DNA of 64,000 nt from Mactromeris polynyma (GCA_032209605.1 JASFXZ010000035.1:5185748-5249747), one strand, 5' to 3'; numbered from the stretch's first letter, positions 1 through 12,511 are shown. The notes: generated by a model not told the origin, from the letters alone. Numbers and translations are program-made.

Positions 1-210
1 ACATGGGACGACTAAATGCATAATTTATAAATTCATACGGTAGACAGCAATAGTTAATTTGATATAAACACAATTATATTTGGGAAGTGACATGAAATTG
101 ATCATTCAAATAATTAAAACAAATATTTCAATTAGAATACCAATTGCAGCATTAATATCCATCATATCTGAAAAAGATATTTTTAAATGAAAAGTAAAAA
201 TCAAACAAAC

Positions 211-382
211 CTCTTTTCCATCACTCTGTATGAAAAGCTGTAAAACTTGGGCGCAAACTGGCAAACAACCTTGTGCTGTGCTTCCTGCTTTGAAGTCTGC
301 TCAGCAGGAGATATCTTCTTTATGTCACCCAGAAGTCTCTTTCTCGCTATGATCAATTCCAGTTCTTTGTGCGATTTCGACC
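211..382 (-). CDS. Exon 7: transposase C-terminal part
   Basis: Two leading nucleotides, 56 codons and two trailing nucleotides. Encodes SKSHKELELIIARKRLL, DIKKISPAEQTSKQEAQ, then FAPKFYSFSYR. The family has a corresponding PGSK...LLKDIKKLSP..QTS.EA.H...N.FAPK block. Acceptor ACAATCAG, donor GTTTGT. It is out of phase with exon 6, so the intervening family segment is not found in a usable exon. Confidence 0.6.
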
Positions 383-3300
383 CTGATTGTAGCAGAAAGT
401 GCAAATAAGAAAGTGTGTTAAGAAATGTCCTTATGCAACAATGCATGGGACAATCAGAATATGTGCTACACAACTTTTCAACACAAAGACATTATTCAAA
501 AATTTAGAAATATTACCAAAACATTATTGATTTCTATATTATGCAAGAACAACATCAGAATATTTTGGTTATAGTTATTTAAATTGATTTACACTCAGTT
601 CATCGGGAAATTTGATCCAAAAAAGCTTTAAGATCTGTCACAATTTATTGTAATATAACAAAAACTTACTAATACAATTAAAAAGCCCTTATGCTTGTTG
701 GTTACTTGTTTTAGAATTGACAGCCATTTGTCCTGAACGAGGTCCCCATCTCCACCACTTGTGGCTGCGCAGTAGTACAAGAAGTTGGATATTGAGTGTG
801 CCCACTTTGAAACAATCTGACACCCCTTTTTCTTCCCAGTTTGCTTTTCACATCTGCAATGACAAAATGATAACATGTCATTAATTGTAACATGGCAATT
901 ATAACTGGAAATAAGGTACTGAATAGCATTAGAATTTCACCTTAGGTAATATTTGCAAGACCTGAGTTAACAAAATATTCTTGTCCATATTCCATTGACA
1001 TGAAGTATTTGAACAGTTGAGTTGAGGACTATTGTTATCTACACATGCATATAGGATTCTTAAGAATCTGCCATGTACAGCAAGTTTACGGCAAGCTTCA
1101 CATGTCACCATTTCTGTTTACAAGCAAGATCCCCACAACATTGAATCCTCAAGAAATACACAACATGCCGACATGTGCACTTAGCAGCACTTACTTCTCG
1201 CAAGATGCCATCCATCGAACCAGTGATTAATATCCGATCTCTGTTCCCTAAGAAACTTTCGCACCTGTAAGTGCCTGTCAGTGGTAAGGTCAGATATTGT
1301 CACGCCTTTGTCATCTAATGTCTCTAATGCCCGCTTCAGTCCCTCCAATTCCATGGCATTTGAATTTTTCACTTCATTGCTCTAAAATAATGGGAAAACA
1401 ATTATATTTGGGAGATTCATCAAATTCCTTTAAAGCACTTACTGATTACTTCCTTTAAAAATGAGCATAGCAAGTTAGAGAAGATAACTATGACATGAGG
1501 GAGAGGCAGTGGTTGAGGGTAAGAGCGCTCGACTTCAAGACCCAAAGGTAGTGAGTTCGAGCCCCTCACTGAGCAGGGTTTGATCACAAACTTTGTCATC
1601 CCTAAACTTGGTGCGAGTGCTGGTTAGTTGCCAGGAAGCAGTCATCAAGAGTGATAAGTATAAATGTAAGAACTTGCTTCACACTCAATGTAAAATAAAT
1701 GAGTTTAAACTAAACTGCGTCTGTATGATCTTAATGATTTATGAAAAGCCCAATTAGGAACTCTCTAATGAGCATAGGTCATATAGGCTAATTCACACCA
1801 AGATTGCTTTGGACTTGTATTTCCCTCATACTTGATTAGTAGAGAATCATGGACTTAACTAAACCACATTCACTGGCTATTGCAATATATACATACACTA
1901 ATTATTACAAACTAAGATAAACGAGTAACCATGTAGCAGGTCTTTTCCTCTTAGTTTAATTTTTTTTATGACTGATATGACAAATGAAACAGCATGTGAT
2001 AGAACAAACCTGGACTAGTTCTACAGCCAAAACGTGACCCGTTTCCATGTCCATTATGGTGTAGGAGCCATATTTTGCTGAATGTCCAGGACTGCAGCAT
2101 CCGGCATCTCCCCCAGCCTTAACCTGCCGACCACTGCACTCTTCCAGGATTGCCGCCTGTTTTGTCTTCCAAACACTCTCAATGGCAGGCAAAATAAATC
2201 CTCGTTGAATCCTATGAAATGTTCTACTAGTAACAAAAGGTACTTTCATAAACTTAAAAATGTTAAGGACTTCAGTAATGGAAGCCCCAGAGAATGCCAC
2301 AGCACCACTTCCAATGAGATTTACTTCTGGAGTTCCTCTCACACATGCCATGCTGTCCCACGTTTGTGAATGTCCACATAAACATAATGTTGTTACTGAC
2401 AGCATGGCACCATGCACAAATTTCCTAACCACCTTCCCCATCGATCCACAGATGTGGCACAAAAGCAGTAATTGCAGGATTGCCGACTCTGCAACAAGCC
2501 AAAATTGACTTCCCAGCTCACTGACATCCCCATGCTCTTCCCTGAAATGTCAAACAAATCTCATTACATATATCATATATTACAGAACAAGTACACAATG
2601 AATATGATTAGAAGAATACAACTACATCCAGAACCAGGACAAATATATAAGTGTGTGTATATAAAATACAGTCATTAAACTAATTATGCTTGACATTGAA
2701 ATGAAAATTTACAAGATATATCTTGCGTCACATGACATCTATTTGTATACATGTTGTTTTATCAAAAAGTGTGGGAACAACATTAATTAGTAATTGGCTA
2801 TATAAGGATTTAAAAATACTATTAGTAGTCAATACAATTCAAATTCCATGCATTGAAATTAAAGGATGCCGACAAATATGCGACTCAGTGTTATGCTAAA
2901 AAATCAACTATTTTATCTTGTACAATAAAGACTATAACTATAGTTGGAAATACATGTAACCAAAATATAAATGAAGTCGGTGATATCACTGAAGAAACTC
3001 AGTATGTATCATTCATGCCAATGTTAGCAAATTAGTTTGACTACATATGCCGTTTTTGTTCTGTTTGATAAGTAAAATATCAATACTCACCAATCCTCTT
3101 CTATCTCTTCATCTGAAGAAACATCTGAACCTGGATACCAGTCTGGATCTTCATGCACTCTGTCCTCTATGTCAGACACTTCTTCAGATTCGCAATCCGA
3201 GTAGTCAGTGTCACAGTCTTCTGCAGGGAACTGATAGCCTTCGTCTACTGGAGGGGGGCATTCCATCGAGTCTGGACCAACAGCACGATGTGACATGTGG

Positions 3301-6300
3301 GGGCTGAATCCAATGCACATGTCTCTGGTGGTAGGGTGAACTTGGAAACTCTTGTGTTCCATGTGGCACTGCAAGAAGAAGAAAGCATATATGAGTTGCA
3401 TACTTGACACTTGTTTGTTTACATAGTGTTATTATACATACAATGTTATGTTTTCTGCTTGCATCTGTTATTATAATGCATATGGGTTATCCTGACAGGT
3501 TAATTTCTAACATGTCCATGTGTAATTTTAGCCTGTGCTTGTTTTTCACTATAATTCACTTTTCAAAACATTTGCTACAAGTACATGTATAATTAGTCAA
3601 AAAAACATGTTCATAGTATAAAACCATTATTCACATGGTAACTAGGAAGTAACATTACAATTTATAGTTCACCAAACAAGTTTTAATAATCAAAATTATA
3701 ATACATGCAGGTTACATGAAAGACTGAAAGTATGCATATAGGCATCAAAACCTGAGTTCAAAGACAGAATGCTGATTTGCAATTAATTTGGAATTGAGTA
3801 TTAAAAGACATTTGCAGTGAATGGTCAGGGTAAAAGTTGTCCCTTTCCAAATATAAATGAAATTATGTAAATTTTAGAAAATAATCTACATTTAGTCTGA
3901 TTATCTGTACTCTTAATCTGAGACTGCTTAATGTTCTACATGACAGGCAAAACATCATTTGTGAAACTACTACTCACCGGTTCTGTCTGTGCTGCTTGTG
4001 AAACAAGCCCGGAATCATGGTATGCTGTCTCAGAGATACCAGTGAGGTCTGAAGCGCTTTCCACAGAGTCTGCAGTAGAAGCCTCAACATCATACTCTTC
4101 AACAATCTTGCTGACAATCTTTGAAAAAAAAGATGGAATATAACTTGTTACATTGATCACAGCGCCTGCCTTGCATTGATTACTTTAAAGTTTAAACTGC
4201 AAAAAGTTACAATTTGTTTCCCTATGGGCTGGTCATCTGTTATGTAGCCCAATATATATGTTTATATACATAGACAACCGTTATTTTATCCAGAAAGAAT
4301 GAAAAATCTACTTCATAGTATGGATCTTATTGCCTGGGACATGTTTTATATTACTGCAACAAAAAATGCACTCAATTGCCATAGTTTTGATAATATAAGG
4401 ATATTTTGTCTATTAGTATCATCAAAAAGATTTTATAATGAATGGTCTTTGAGTTATAAGTCTATGTGGACAAAATTATTTTGTAAAATTGTAAAAATAG
4501 CCTTAAAACAAATAATTCGGTGTGGGGACTGAAAAAACAAAAAGGGACTGACATTACAAGATTGGGATTATTTTTCAAATCTTCAATAAATCCTGCAACA
4601 AATATTTCTACAAATTCCAGAAATTATATTTTAAGATAATATGATAAAAGTCAGAAACAGAGCCAGAAACCAGGCCAGTATTGGATTGGACACATTATAT
4701 AAGGTTATGCAATGAACAATATTGTCCCCTATGTGCACTATCTAAAATCAATCTTATCCAGACCATTAATCATCATTTCACACTGTCTGGCTCAGTGGGA
4801 GACCAGTATACATCCAATCTGAATTTGCTGTCACCATCTGACACATATATACAGTAAAGTTGACAAGTGTAAATTATCTTCATAGACTTTGACTACCATA
4901 TTTATAAAAACAATTGATAATACCAGTTTGTTGAACATTAGAAAATATATTTATTTGTTTATTTAGAAAAATCAACATAGGTGTTCTATTTAGGATTTTA
5001 AACATGATATATTACTGATTTCTGTACTAACATAAATTACAGAAATCTGTATTTTTTGCCTAAGATGCTAAAAAAGTTGGGACATTTACTGTGAATCAGG
5101 TTGTTGTTACAGTTTACTCATCTGAGAAAAAACACTCGAACACCGACCATGTGGCTGTTTTAAAATATTACATGATAGTAGATACATGTGTAATTCCAAA
5201 AGCTCCAAACATTTCATCACCCTAATACCTGCAGTATAATAAAAGTATTATCTAAAACTTCTAAACCATGAGAAAAGTAAATGACTAGCTGTGATTGTAC
5301 TGTCTTACTTGTGTGCTAGATTTTCGTGTCACAGACTTTTATGTTCATTTCAGAATCGGGAGGTCCCAGGTTTGGGTCCCCGTGTCAAGTCGAAATAGTT
5401 TAGGGATGTTCAATTTTACACCATTATTGTAAATGGCCTCGATAAAATGTATTGCAAAGGAAACTCATAGGCATATTTATTGAAAGACAGCCAATTTTAC
5501 AGTTTTTGGGGAAGTATGGCAGGTCATTTTGATATTAAAGGGAAATTTGCATCATGAATCTCCAAATTTGGGTATTTATAAGACTAAAAGGGGGAATTTT
5601 ATTTTCGAAGTAGGGGACATATATATACTTTTTTCTTTGGGAATGGGACCCAATATCGGTAAAAGTCTAGTGACTCTATCTAGTTAGATAGGTTACAGAT
5701 AATCTCAGAATCTCAATCAGGAAGTCTCTGGTTCGAAATTTCGTGTGACAACTTGTGATTTGTCGGTTAGCGTGTTACATTTGATTTGTTCAATAAAATT
5801 CACTAAACAATTTGCAAGATAAAATATATTCCGTAATTCATTCATGCAACCAATTTGGGCAAATATGATACGGTCATGAAGTCTCCGTCGTGAATGTTGG
5901 TTCATTTCACGTTGCAACCGAGTTCTACACTTTCGTCTTTACGGATTTATAAGACCGAATAAGATATATAGGAGGATTCCCTTACCTGCATTCGATTTCT
6001 CTTCTCAAATGCACCGTAAACATGCCTCTTTCGCTTCACGGAGCCAAGAGCTGACGGTCGCAGAGGCTTTCTGTTCTCCTTGAACTCGTCTATTTCCGGG
6101 AAGATTGATGGCACTGCCGTCTTCTTCAGTTGCAGTTTCAACTCAATGCCGACGGACTTCATCACTTCCGGAGAACGAACGTAGTCATCGTCACGAAAGT
6201 GTCTTTTACAAAGCCTGGAAGCATTCGTCGGCTTCAAAGTAACAATTCTACCCCCGATTTCACGACCAGAACCAACTGCCGCTACCCACTTCTTTTTGAA

Positions 6301-6384
6301 CACTACGTCCTTCGGAAACAAGAAAAATCCCTTATTTCTATCTTCACTCCTTTCATGGCACCCGAACGCAACACAATGCACCAT
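211..6384 (-). CDS. THAP-domain / Kolobok-like transposase-derived gene (whole gene, 3' end off window)
   Basis: Seven exons on the minus strand at 5986-6384, 3978-4118, 3091-3368, 2010-2541, 1195-1381, 670-853 and 211-382, all with GT-AG borders. The product starts with a THAP zinc finger (DNA binding), then an acidic linker, then a transposase-like region with SPGHSAKYG, DMETG, TTDRH and FDGWHLAR blocks. From memory this order matches Kolobok-type THAP transposases and their domesticated relatives; that assignment is family knowledge, not a search result. Exons 1-5 join in phase. Exon 5 (ends phase 1) to exon 6 (needs phase 2), and exon 6 (ends phase 0) to exon 7 (needs phase 1), do not, so either short exons are missing or the gene has decayed. 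No terminal inverted repeats or TTAA duplications were found around it. The last exon visible ends in a donor at 211, so the gene continues beyond the window. Confidence 0.7.
670..853 (-). CDS. Exon 6: transposase C-terminal part
   Basis: One leading nucleotide plus 61 codons, beginning CEKQTGKKKGCQIVSKW and containing ISNFLYYCAATSGGDGD and DKWLSILKQV. Family relatives have a similar KKKxC...W...SIxNHLYWCA block. Acceptor TCATTGCAG, donor GTAAGT. The phase does not match exon 5, so a short exon (1 mod 3 nt) may be missing between 854 and 1194, or the copy is broken. Confidence 0.55.
1195..1381 (-). CDS. Exon 5: transposase core with TTDRH
   Basis: 187 nt, phase 0 start, ends in phase 1 at a consensus GTAAGT donor. 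Encodes SNEVKNSNAMELEGLKRAL then SDLTTDRHLQVRKFLREQ and INHWFDGWHLAR. The Asp of TTDRH is the likely second catalytic acid, and the WHLAR block follows it as in the THAP transposase family. Confidence 0.7.
1494..1715 (+). repeat. tRNA-derived SINE
   Basis: tRNA-like head with GGCAGTGGTTGAGGG (box A-like) and GTGAGTTCGAGCCCC (box B-like), a body with TTGATCACAAACTTTGTC and CAGTCATCAAGAGTGATAAG, and an A/T-rich tail. A diverged antisense copy lies at about 37.4-37.56 kb. It sits in the intron between exons 4 and 5 of the THAP gene. Confidence 0.65.
2010..2541 (-). CDS. Exon 4: transposase-like core
   Basis: 532 nt, one leading nucleotide then 177 codons. It carries a Cys-rich segment (LLCHICGSMG and LCLCGHSQTW), a conserved-looking block ending GGDAGCCSPGHSAKYGSYT, and then MDMETGHVLAVELVQ. 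The aspartate in MDMETG is the likely first acid of a DDE/D active site. The family variant I know reads GGDGRxDSPGHSAKYG; here the position after AGC is Cys rather than Asp, a possible sign of decay or divergence. Acceptor ACATTTCAG, donor GTTTGT. Confidence 0.7.
3091..3368 (-). CDS. Exon 3: acidic linker with Cys/His
   Basis: 278 nt, in phase with exon 2 and ending in phase 2, which fits the single leading nucleotide of exon 4. Begins CHMEHKSFQVHP and becomes strongly acidic (DTDYSDCESEEVSDIED, then SSDEEIEED). Acceptor TTCTTGCAG, donor GTGAGT. Confidence 0.65.
3978..4118 (-). CDS. Exon 2: acidic linker
   Basis: 47 codons, phase 0 at both ends. The acceptor follows a T-run (TTTTTTTTCAAAG) and the donor is GTGAGT. 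The peptide is Ser/Glu/Asp-rich (VEASTADSVESASDLTG) with no recognisable fold, consistent with a flexible linker between the THAP finger and the transposase core. Confidence 0.65.
5640..5760 (+). repeat. tRNA-derived SINE-like sequence
   Basis: ATCTAGTTAGATAGGTTACA (box A-like) and CTGGTTCGAAATTTC (box B-like) about 60 bp apart, in the first intron of the THAP gene. A similar box B (GGTTTGGGTCCC) is at about 5371. Confidence 0.4.
5986..6384 (-). CDS. Exon 1: THAP zinc-finger domain
   Basis: 133 codons in phase 0. The start is the ATG at 6384; the frame stays open a little further upstream, but THAP domains begin at the Met-Val just before the first Cys, as here (MVHCVAFGC). The C2CH zinc ligands are visible as C4 and C9, then C-x2-H in RLCKRHF near residue 58, followed by AVPSIFP at about residues 92-98, the closing AVPxIF-type motif of THAP domains. 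A basic stretch (VKRKRH) follows and could be a nuclear localisation signal. The exon ends at a GTAAGG donor after Gln. Confidence 0.85.
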
Positions 6385-6560
6385 TTTGCAATAAAACACT
6401 AAATCGATCAAGTGTGCAATAAATCCACGGAATAAATATATAACGGTTTAGTGTAAAAAAAACAATCGGTGGTTTAACATGTACACTCTCTGAAAGATGG
6501 CGTCTAATGCTATTAGGTCACACTGGCATTGCCTGATAGGATAAATATACGTCATCGCTA

Positions 6561-6573
6561 AAAATGGCGGCGG
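6561..6573 (+). promoter_or_regulatory. YY1-like promoter motif upstream of the THAP gene
   Basis: AAAATGGCGGCGG matches the classical YY1 / initiator-associated consensus and lies about 180 bp upstream of the THAP gene ATG, in a short CpG-containing patch within AT-rich DNA. A second AAGATGGCG occurs near 6496. Inferred promoter region of the minus-strand THAP gene; no transcription start can be seen directly. Confidence 0.35.
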
Positions 6574-6698
6574 AAACAGCCGAGCGCTAACGGAAATTAC
6601 CGATCTTCAAAATCATCGTTTTTTGCCACTAAAACATTTTTTTCTAATGTTTATTTTATTACCATCGTCTTTAGACAGTAAATATACGTTAAATTTTG

Positions 6699-6952
6699 GG
6701 TTTTAGTAATAACCGTGTCGTAGGAACTTTAACATATAGTGGTATTGGCACTGTAGCTTCAATTGATGGAAATATCGATAGAATGACAAATACAAATGTG
6801 CTTGATAAAAACGTGTTTCCTGCGATTGCAAAACATTTCAAAAGGACCAGTATTATATCCAGGACGACAATGCTCCTTGTCATCAGTCCAGATATACAGC
6901 ATCTTGCAAAAATGTAAACAGAATAAAATCTTTACCTTGGTCATCCAAGTGA
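6699..6952 (+). pseudogene. Tc1/mariner transposase remnant
   Basis: A plus-strand translation gives GTLTYSGIGTVASIDGN then NTNVLDKNVFPAIAKHF. A -1 frame shift near 6835-6845 continues as YYIQDDNAPCHQSRYTAS and IKSLPW before a stop. QDDNAPCH is the second-aspartate block of Tc1/mariner DDE transposases, and the preceding block matches the same family. Both ends of the gene are missing and one frameshift is visible, so this is a dead fragment. It sits just upstream of the THAP gene promoter. Confidence 0.75.
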
Positions 6953-6959
6953 CCCAATA

Positions 6960-8686
6960 TTGTCATAATTGGAAATCTGTGTCCCTTCATAAAAACATGT
7001 CTTCTCTTCTGTGAAATTCTGTCACTTTATAAAGTATTCAGGTTATTTCCTGCCCAGTTTCTGCCTATTGCTGCCAGCTGTCTTGATTTGTCCTGTGATC
7101 TTTTCCATCCATTAATTCCCCTCCTTCACTGTCCACTTTGATTCTCCTAGTTATTCCTTATGGTCTGCCAGACCATTCCGTGTGACTGTTCTAACGTTTG
7201 TACCCATTAACCTCTTCAAGTGCCTTATGTTTTATGGATTGTTGTTTTCCTCGAGGTCTGCATGGGGAGGCAATGTCTTATGTATGTGGCGTTCCCTGTA
7301 TCTTCTTATTCTCTCTCTTCAACAACAAGCACACATTATTAATAACAGAGAGGATTTGATTAGAACTATTGTGAAAATCTGATGCATGTTTTTTAGACTT
7401 AGGGGAAGTAATTGGGAAAATTTAAGGGAGTTAGAAAAGGTAGCTGTCTAAAAAAACGCTCAAACACTTTGCTAGCAACAAAATGGTGTCCAATAGACCA
7501 GATAGTGAAGAAGAGTAGTTTTTTAAAAATTGCAGTAGGATTCCAGAGAACTGGCTCTCATTCACTTCTCTAAGGTTGTCTCAGGTGTAGTTTTGTCTAA
7601 AGTACTTGATGACAATGAGCAGAAGGCAGATCCAAGCGCTCATATTGTAAATTTTGTGGAAGTTACCTGTTCCACGATCTATGCCCTACATTTTAAGAAG
7701 CATTTCCGATGGTGTCCCGATATTTTTTAGGTAAATAGACTCATGTTTATAATAGCTACGGACAAGGAATAATTAGACTATGTTATTGATATGTGGGATT
7801 TACAACCTCTTCTGTAAGTGACATCATTTGAAGAAAACGCAACATGTGATGTCACTATTTGCAAGCAGGAAACAATATTTACTCCATATGGTCACTTCGT
7901 TTTCATATTGTCATGTGTGGCAAATATTACTTACTACGTGTATAAGTACATGGTGATGTAACATGTGACATTTGTGGAAATGACGTCACTTAATGAAGAG
8001 GTTGAAAATCGTACAGCGGCGCTCAAATAGTAAATCTCAATACTTCAATTGCTTCATATCGATCAATTGGATTTTCACAAAGTTCATGAACTTTTCACAT
8101 GATTTAAAGTCCTGTGAATACTAAGTTTAAGGCAGCCTTAAACACCAGCAATATCCTACAATAAGAGCATGTAAATTTGTGATATCTCACATCGAAAACT
8201 GCAGAGCCTCGTTCTCACAAAAACAGTTACCTGAGTGCCGGATATTTCCATCCCCACATTAAGCCAGTGAAAGATTCTTGCATACCTTTTTCAAGAAGTA
8301 AAGGACCAGATTGAATAAAACGACTTAAGTTTTGAGCAATTTTTGCTTATAGTTACGTATTATTTTACTAATTCGTTCAAGTTACTATTCAATGTTGCAT
8401 TACAGTGTTTAATGACGTCAGCAGCACGAGACTCATCTTACTAGATTTCCAGCATGAGTGGAAATGCTGGAAATGCTGGAAATGCTGGTATATCCACTTG
8501 TCTATTACATGCACATTGTTATCTCGTCATATACTATATATTACAAAACAACATAGACAAGTAAATCTGTTTAAACTAAGTGATACCATTGATAGGGCAA
8601 ATATCCAGATTTTGTGAACTAGACTATTAGTTTAGTGATCTAAAGTGTAGAGACTAATTAAACGTACAATGTATGAAATTGTTTAC
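6960..8686. other. Intergenic, no supported gene
   Basis: AT-rich sequence with only short unsupported ORFs. The one structured item is a 9-bp tandem repeat at about 8457-8487. Confidence 0.5.
8457..8487. repeat. 9-bp microsatellite (GGAAATGCT)n
   Basis: Three perfect copies plus a partial copy of GGAAATGCT in tandem. Confidence 0.85.
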
Positions 8687-8779
8687 CTTCATTCCTGAGA
8701 TATCAGCATTGATAATACATAACACCGAGGCTTCCTGTACTGGTAAGTTATTGAGGTTCCAACACGAGTTCATACATTC
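8687..8779 (-). CDS. Orphan coding exon, unknown protein
   Basis: 93 nt open in phase 0 on the minus strand, with a good acceptor (GTTTTATTTCAG) and donor (AAG|GTAAAC). It encodes 31 residues beginning [14 protein letters not shown] and ending INADISGMK. The clean borders and codon-multiple length argue for a real exon. I cannot join it to either neighbour: the RPA-like gene stops at 12278 and the THAP gene starts at 6384. It could belong to an unseen gene or an alternative 3' end. Confidence 0.4.
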
Positions 8780-11700
8780 CTGAAATAAAACAACACTATA
8801 TAATCAAAGCACTGAAAGTGCTGAAGGACGGTGCCACGCACACATAATTATTTCAAATCTCACCTGGCCTACGCGCCAAGATTGAACATCAAATCGGAAT
8901 TTGCGTTCTTTAATTTATGTTAAATTCATTATAGGCATCAGGTGTTTTCTTGGTATATTTTACTTCATTGAACATAGTGACACATTAGATTTTTTAAATA
9001 TTATTCTCAAAATGCAAATCACAATCTTTAAGGAGTAATAATGCATATGTGGATTAGGATCGTGGTGCTCAAGCCTTCACTTTCTTTGTTTGGGATTTTT
9101 CTCTCTCCAAACTAACGTAATTCTTACTGCATACATAATACTTGTGCTGGCAGAAGGACTGACATGGTTTGCAAGGTGATTCAAACAATTTTTGGAAGCA
9201 CACAAAATGCTTATCAAGTATGTATTACTTGTAAGGAAGTGGGTGATAACGAATAATTGGAAATGATAAATGTTGATGCATGAAACACTGAACTAAAGAT
9301 GTAATTTCAAATGTTTATTAACGAACAGTTATTGGTCATAAGTATCAGCAATGGATTGTATTTATGTCAATTTAAATCTGATATAAGGTGACCACATGGT
9401 ACCTTTAGGTGGATGTATATTTTAAAAGATTGATTAAAGAAATATTTACCGCTAAATGAACATTAAAGATATATCTAACCAAAACGAAAAGGTTACAGGA
9501 TTAGCGTAAAAGGCTCTCAACACAATTCAATGTATACAGACTAAAAGAGTATAAAGCAAGTCATTTATGGCAATATTATCATCATCATATGAACACATAG
9601 CTGAACACGTAGCATCCGATTTTTATAGTGGCACAAATATTAAAAAGTGTATGGTGTTTGTCACTGACATTGGATCATGTGAAAAAATAGTTTTGTTAAA
9701 CCTATTATATGTAGTGTTCTGTCATCTTACAAAGTTTGTACATAGTTTGAAAGTAGTCATGGAAATGTAGTAATGAATATGTTATATTGAAGATGCTTTG
9801 TGGAGTTATCTTGTACTTGTTTTGTTTTTTTATGACTTTATAAGAAAAAGATGTTTAAATTTATCTATAAAAATGGCATTAGAAATATAACTAAGTAGTG
9901 AAATGACTAGATATTGAAAAATTGTAATATAAAAATGAATAGAATGAGCTGAATTATTAAAAGTACAAAAGCAAGACATCCAAGTGTTTCATAACATAAG
10001 TGTAAAAAAAGACAAGACATATGCATGGAAATAACCAAATATTGGCATATAAATAAAGTTGCATACATGAAGGAAATTGAATAAATATGTAATGGCAGAT
10101 TATTATATATTATGTTTTAGTAGAACAGCACTTGAAATGATCTGCATAAAAGAAGTGCCTAAAAATTGAAGAGAGATATACCATAGACACAGAAATTGTA
10201 ATACAGTTTTGCATGTAGTTTAATCTAAGTAAACTTTCAGCTTGTGTAAAATGTTTACAGATAGGAAGATCTATGTTAAGCTGTAAGAAGTGCATATAGT
10301 ACATTGTATAACACCAAGTATAAATATTTATTAACTTATGAGAAATAAATACATGAATGAAATGAACAAATACCAAAATAATGAAAAAACCTGAGGATAT
10401 ATTTGGATTTATGTCAAAAAAAGCACAGGCAGGTGCAAGTTGAACATTAGCAGTAGACAAACATATATGTAAAATACAGATGTAATTTTAATACTGATGT
10501 TATGAAAGAGCATACAAATATTTACAGCACTATTGACAAAGAGATTGCATAAATTTGGCACTACAAAAGCAGTTTGCACAAATTGGTGCCAAAGTTAGCA
10601 GTGGACATGACATATAACAAGCACATTTCAAAGTTATGTACATTTATCTACAAACATAGTTATGGAAAATTAAAGGCATACAAATAGTACATTGATCAGA
10701 ATACCACTGGCCATAATCACATAATACAATGTTAAAAGCAAAGCAAATATGAGGTATAAATGAATTGTACTTTGTTTCCAAATTTCTGAAAAAAATTGTA
10801 ATATTAATTTTCAAGAACAGACACTATTATTATGTTATCCTGAATAACTTCCTAGAAATGTGCAGGAAGTATTAATATGTTGAAAATGGGGCTTAGAAGA
10901 AATGGAGTTGTTAGAAAAAGGTTTAACAATGATGTATATAGATGAAGAAATGTAATTCGTTTTATTCACACTATCATATCATTAATAAATGTTAGTTTAG
11001 TTAAAAAGTGAACATTAAGGGTAACATTGAGAGGAATGATTTGAATGAGTTTAAAATATAACAGAGCTGATTTTTTAAACATTTTGAATCAACGTTTTTA
11101 TAGCAAGGACTTCGGATTGGAAAAATGTTATTAAAGAAATAATGCAATAACGTTTCTACTGTCTAAATAGAGTATACATGTGAACATTCGGTTTAAATTG
11201 GAAGTGAAACAATTGTACATCTGTCATCAGGAATAATTGCAATATGACATGCTTAGTAATTTCATGTGAACCAAATATATTGCCTTTATCGTCATTTGTA
11301 AAGATATTATTGTATAATTTTGATTACCTTCTTTATGGGATTTTGTTCAAAACTTGTTGAAACCCAAACCAAAAAACTCAATGGAAGCATATGCATATAA
11401 GTGAATTCTGAAAACTTAAAATATTACATTATTATTATATATTTATAATGTAATGTTCTCCAGGTGGATGCATTTGAAAATATCTGCATATAATATATTT
11501 TTTATTTATTAAAAACAAAGATGAGTGTCCAATAATAAGTAAACATGTTATTAAAGGAAAGTTTGAGTATTTACAATGAACAGTTATAATGAAAATCAGT
11601 TAAATAAACTTTACTGACTAGTAAATACCAATTTTAAAGGTATATGGTAATAATGAGCGAGATAATTTAAAGGCAAATCATACATACAGTATTGGCACAA

Positions 11701-12277
11701 GTGGAAAAATGATCGTTTTTAAAAATGTCATCACCCAGCTGATATGTTAGGTATTTCAATACACAAAGGGATACTAATGGTCTATCCAAAAACAGTCAAA
11801 AGATGGTAACAGTTTTGATACAAGTAAAATAAAAACCCTGATGTTTCAAAAAGCATTACTTCATGCCTTTAAAAGTATATACATATTTCTTAATCCTCAA
11901 ATGTTTAAGAGTTAAAATATAAATCAAACATACCTTTTTACAAAAAAGTAAGCCAATCGACTAAACATCAATACAGAAATAATGAAACAATATAGTAAAA
12001 CAAAGGAAAAGGGAAAACAAAACTTCTATGAACATGCAAGAGATAATTACATCAGAGAATTAAATAGGAATATTGATTAAGCTATTGAAAGATGGCCAAA
12101 AAGTTAAGATAATATTGAAAGCAATGATTAATTGTTAGCATAGACCTTTTTGTAACTCTAAACAAAACGAAAAAATATGAGTAGTGTATACATTTTTGTA
12201 CATGCGAATGTATATTGTACTAAAATACAAAGGCTAAGTACATAAAACAAATACATTTTTGTAAATGATGCGATACA
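8780..12277. other. AT-rich, A-biased stretch; possible long 3' UTR
   Basis: About 3.5 kb with no supported coding exon. The plus strand is strongly A-rich over roughly 9.8-12.2 kb, with runs such as aaaggaaaagggaaaacaaa. Because the RPA-like gene ends at 12278 on the minus strand, part of this may be its 3' UTR; that is inference only. Confidence 0.35.
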
Positions 12278-12511
12278 TTAGTTCACAACTAATGAACAGT
12301 CCTCTACAATTGGTCCCCTTTTCACAAATTTCATAGCCACAGGCACATGAGAGATGAAACATGCTTCAATGTCGTCCTCTGTTGCTGTCTGGAGCATTTC
12401 AGCGTTGATGCTGATGATGTCTCCTGTTGATGTCAAGAGGTCAGCTGTTTGACCATCAATGCTGACGCCATCGATTGTGGCAACAAAGTCTTCCAGTGGG
12501 GCTTCAGCTGC
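12278..12511 (-). CDS. RPA-like gene, last exon
   Basis: 77 codons plus TAA, in phase with exon 2. Acceptor CATTTTTACAG. Encodes AAEAPLEDFVATIDGVSI and ends VKRGPIVEDCSLVVN. It has no internal stops. The stop is at 12278-12280. Confidence 0.65.
   Translation of the reverse strand, partial: AAEAPLEDFVATIDGVSIDGQTADLLTSTGDIISINAEMLQTATEDDIEACFISHVPVAMKFVKRGPIVEDCSLVVN

Noticed and set aside
10110..10460. 116-codon minus-strand ORF
   Set aside because: Low-complexity, AT-driven composition, no start context or homology; likely chance.
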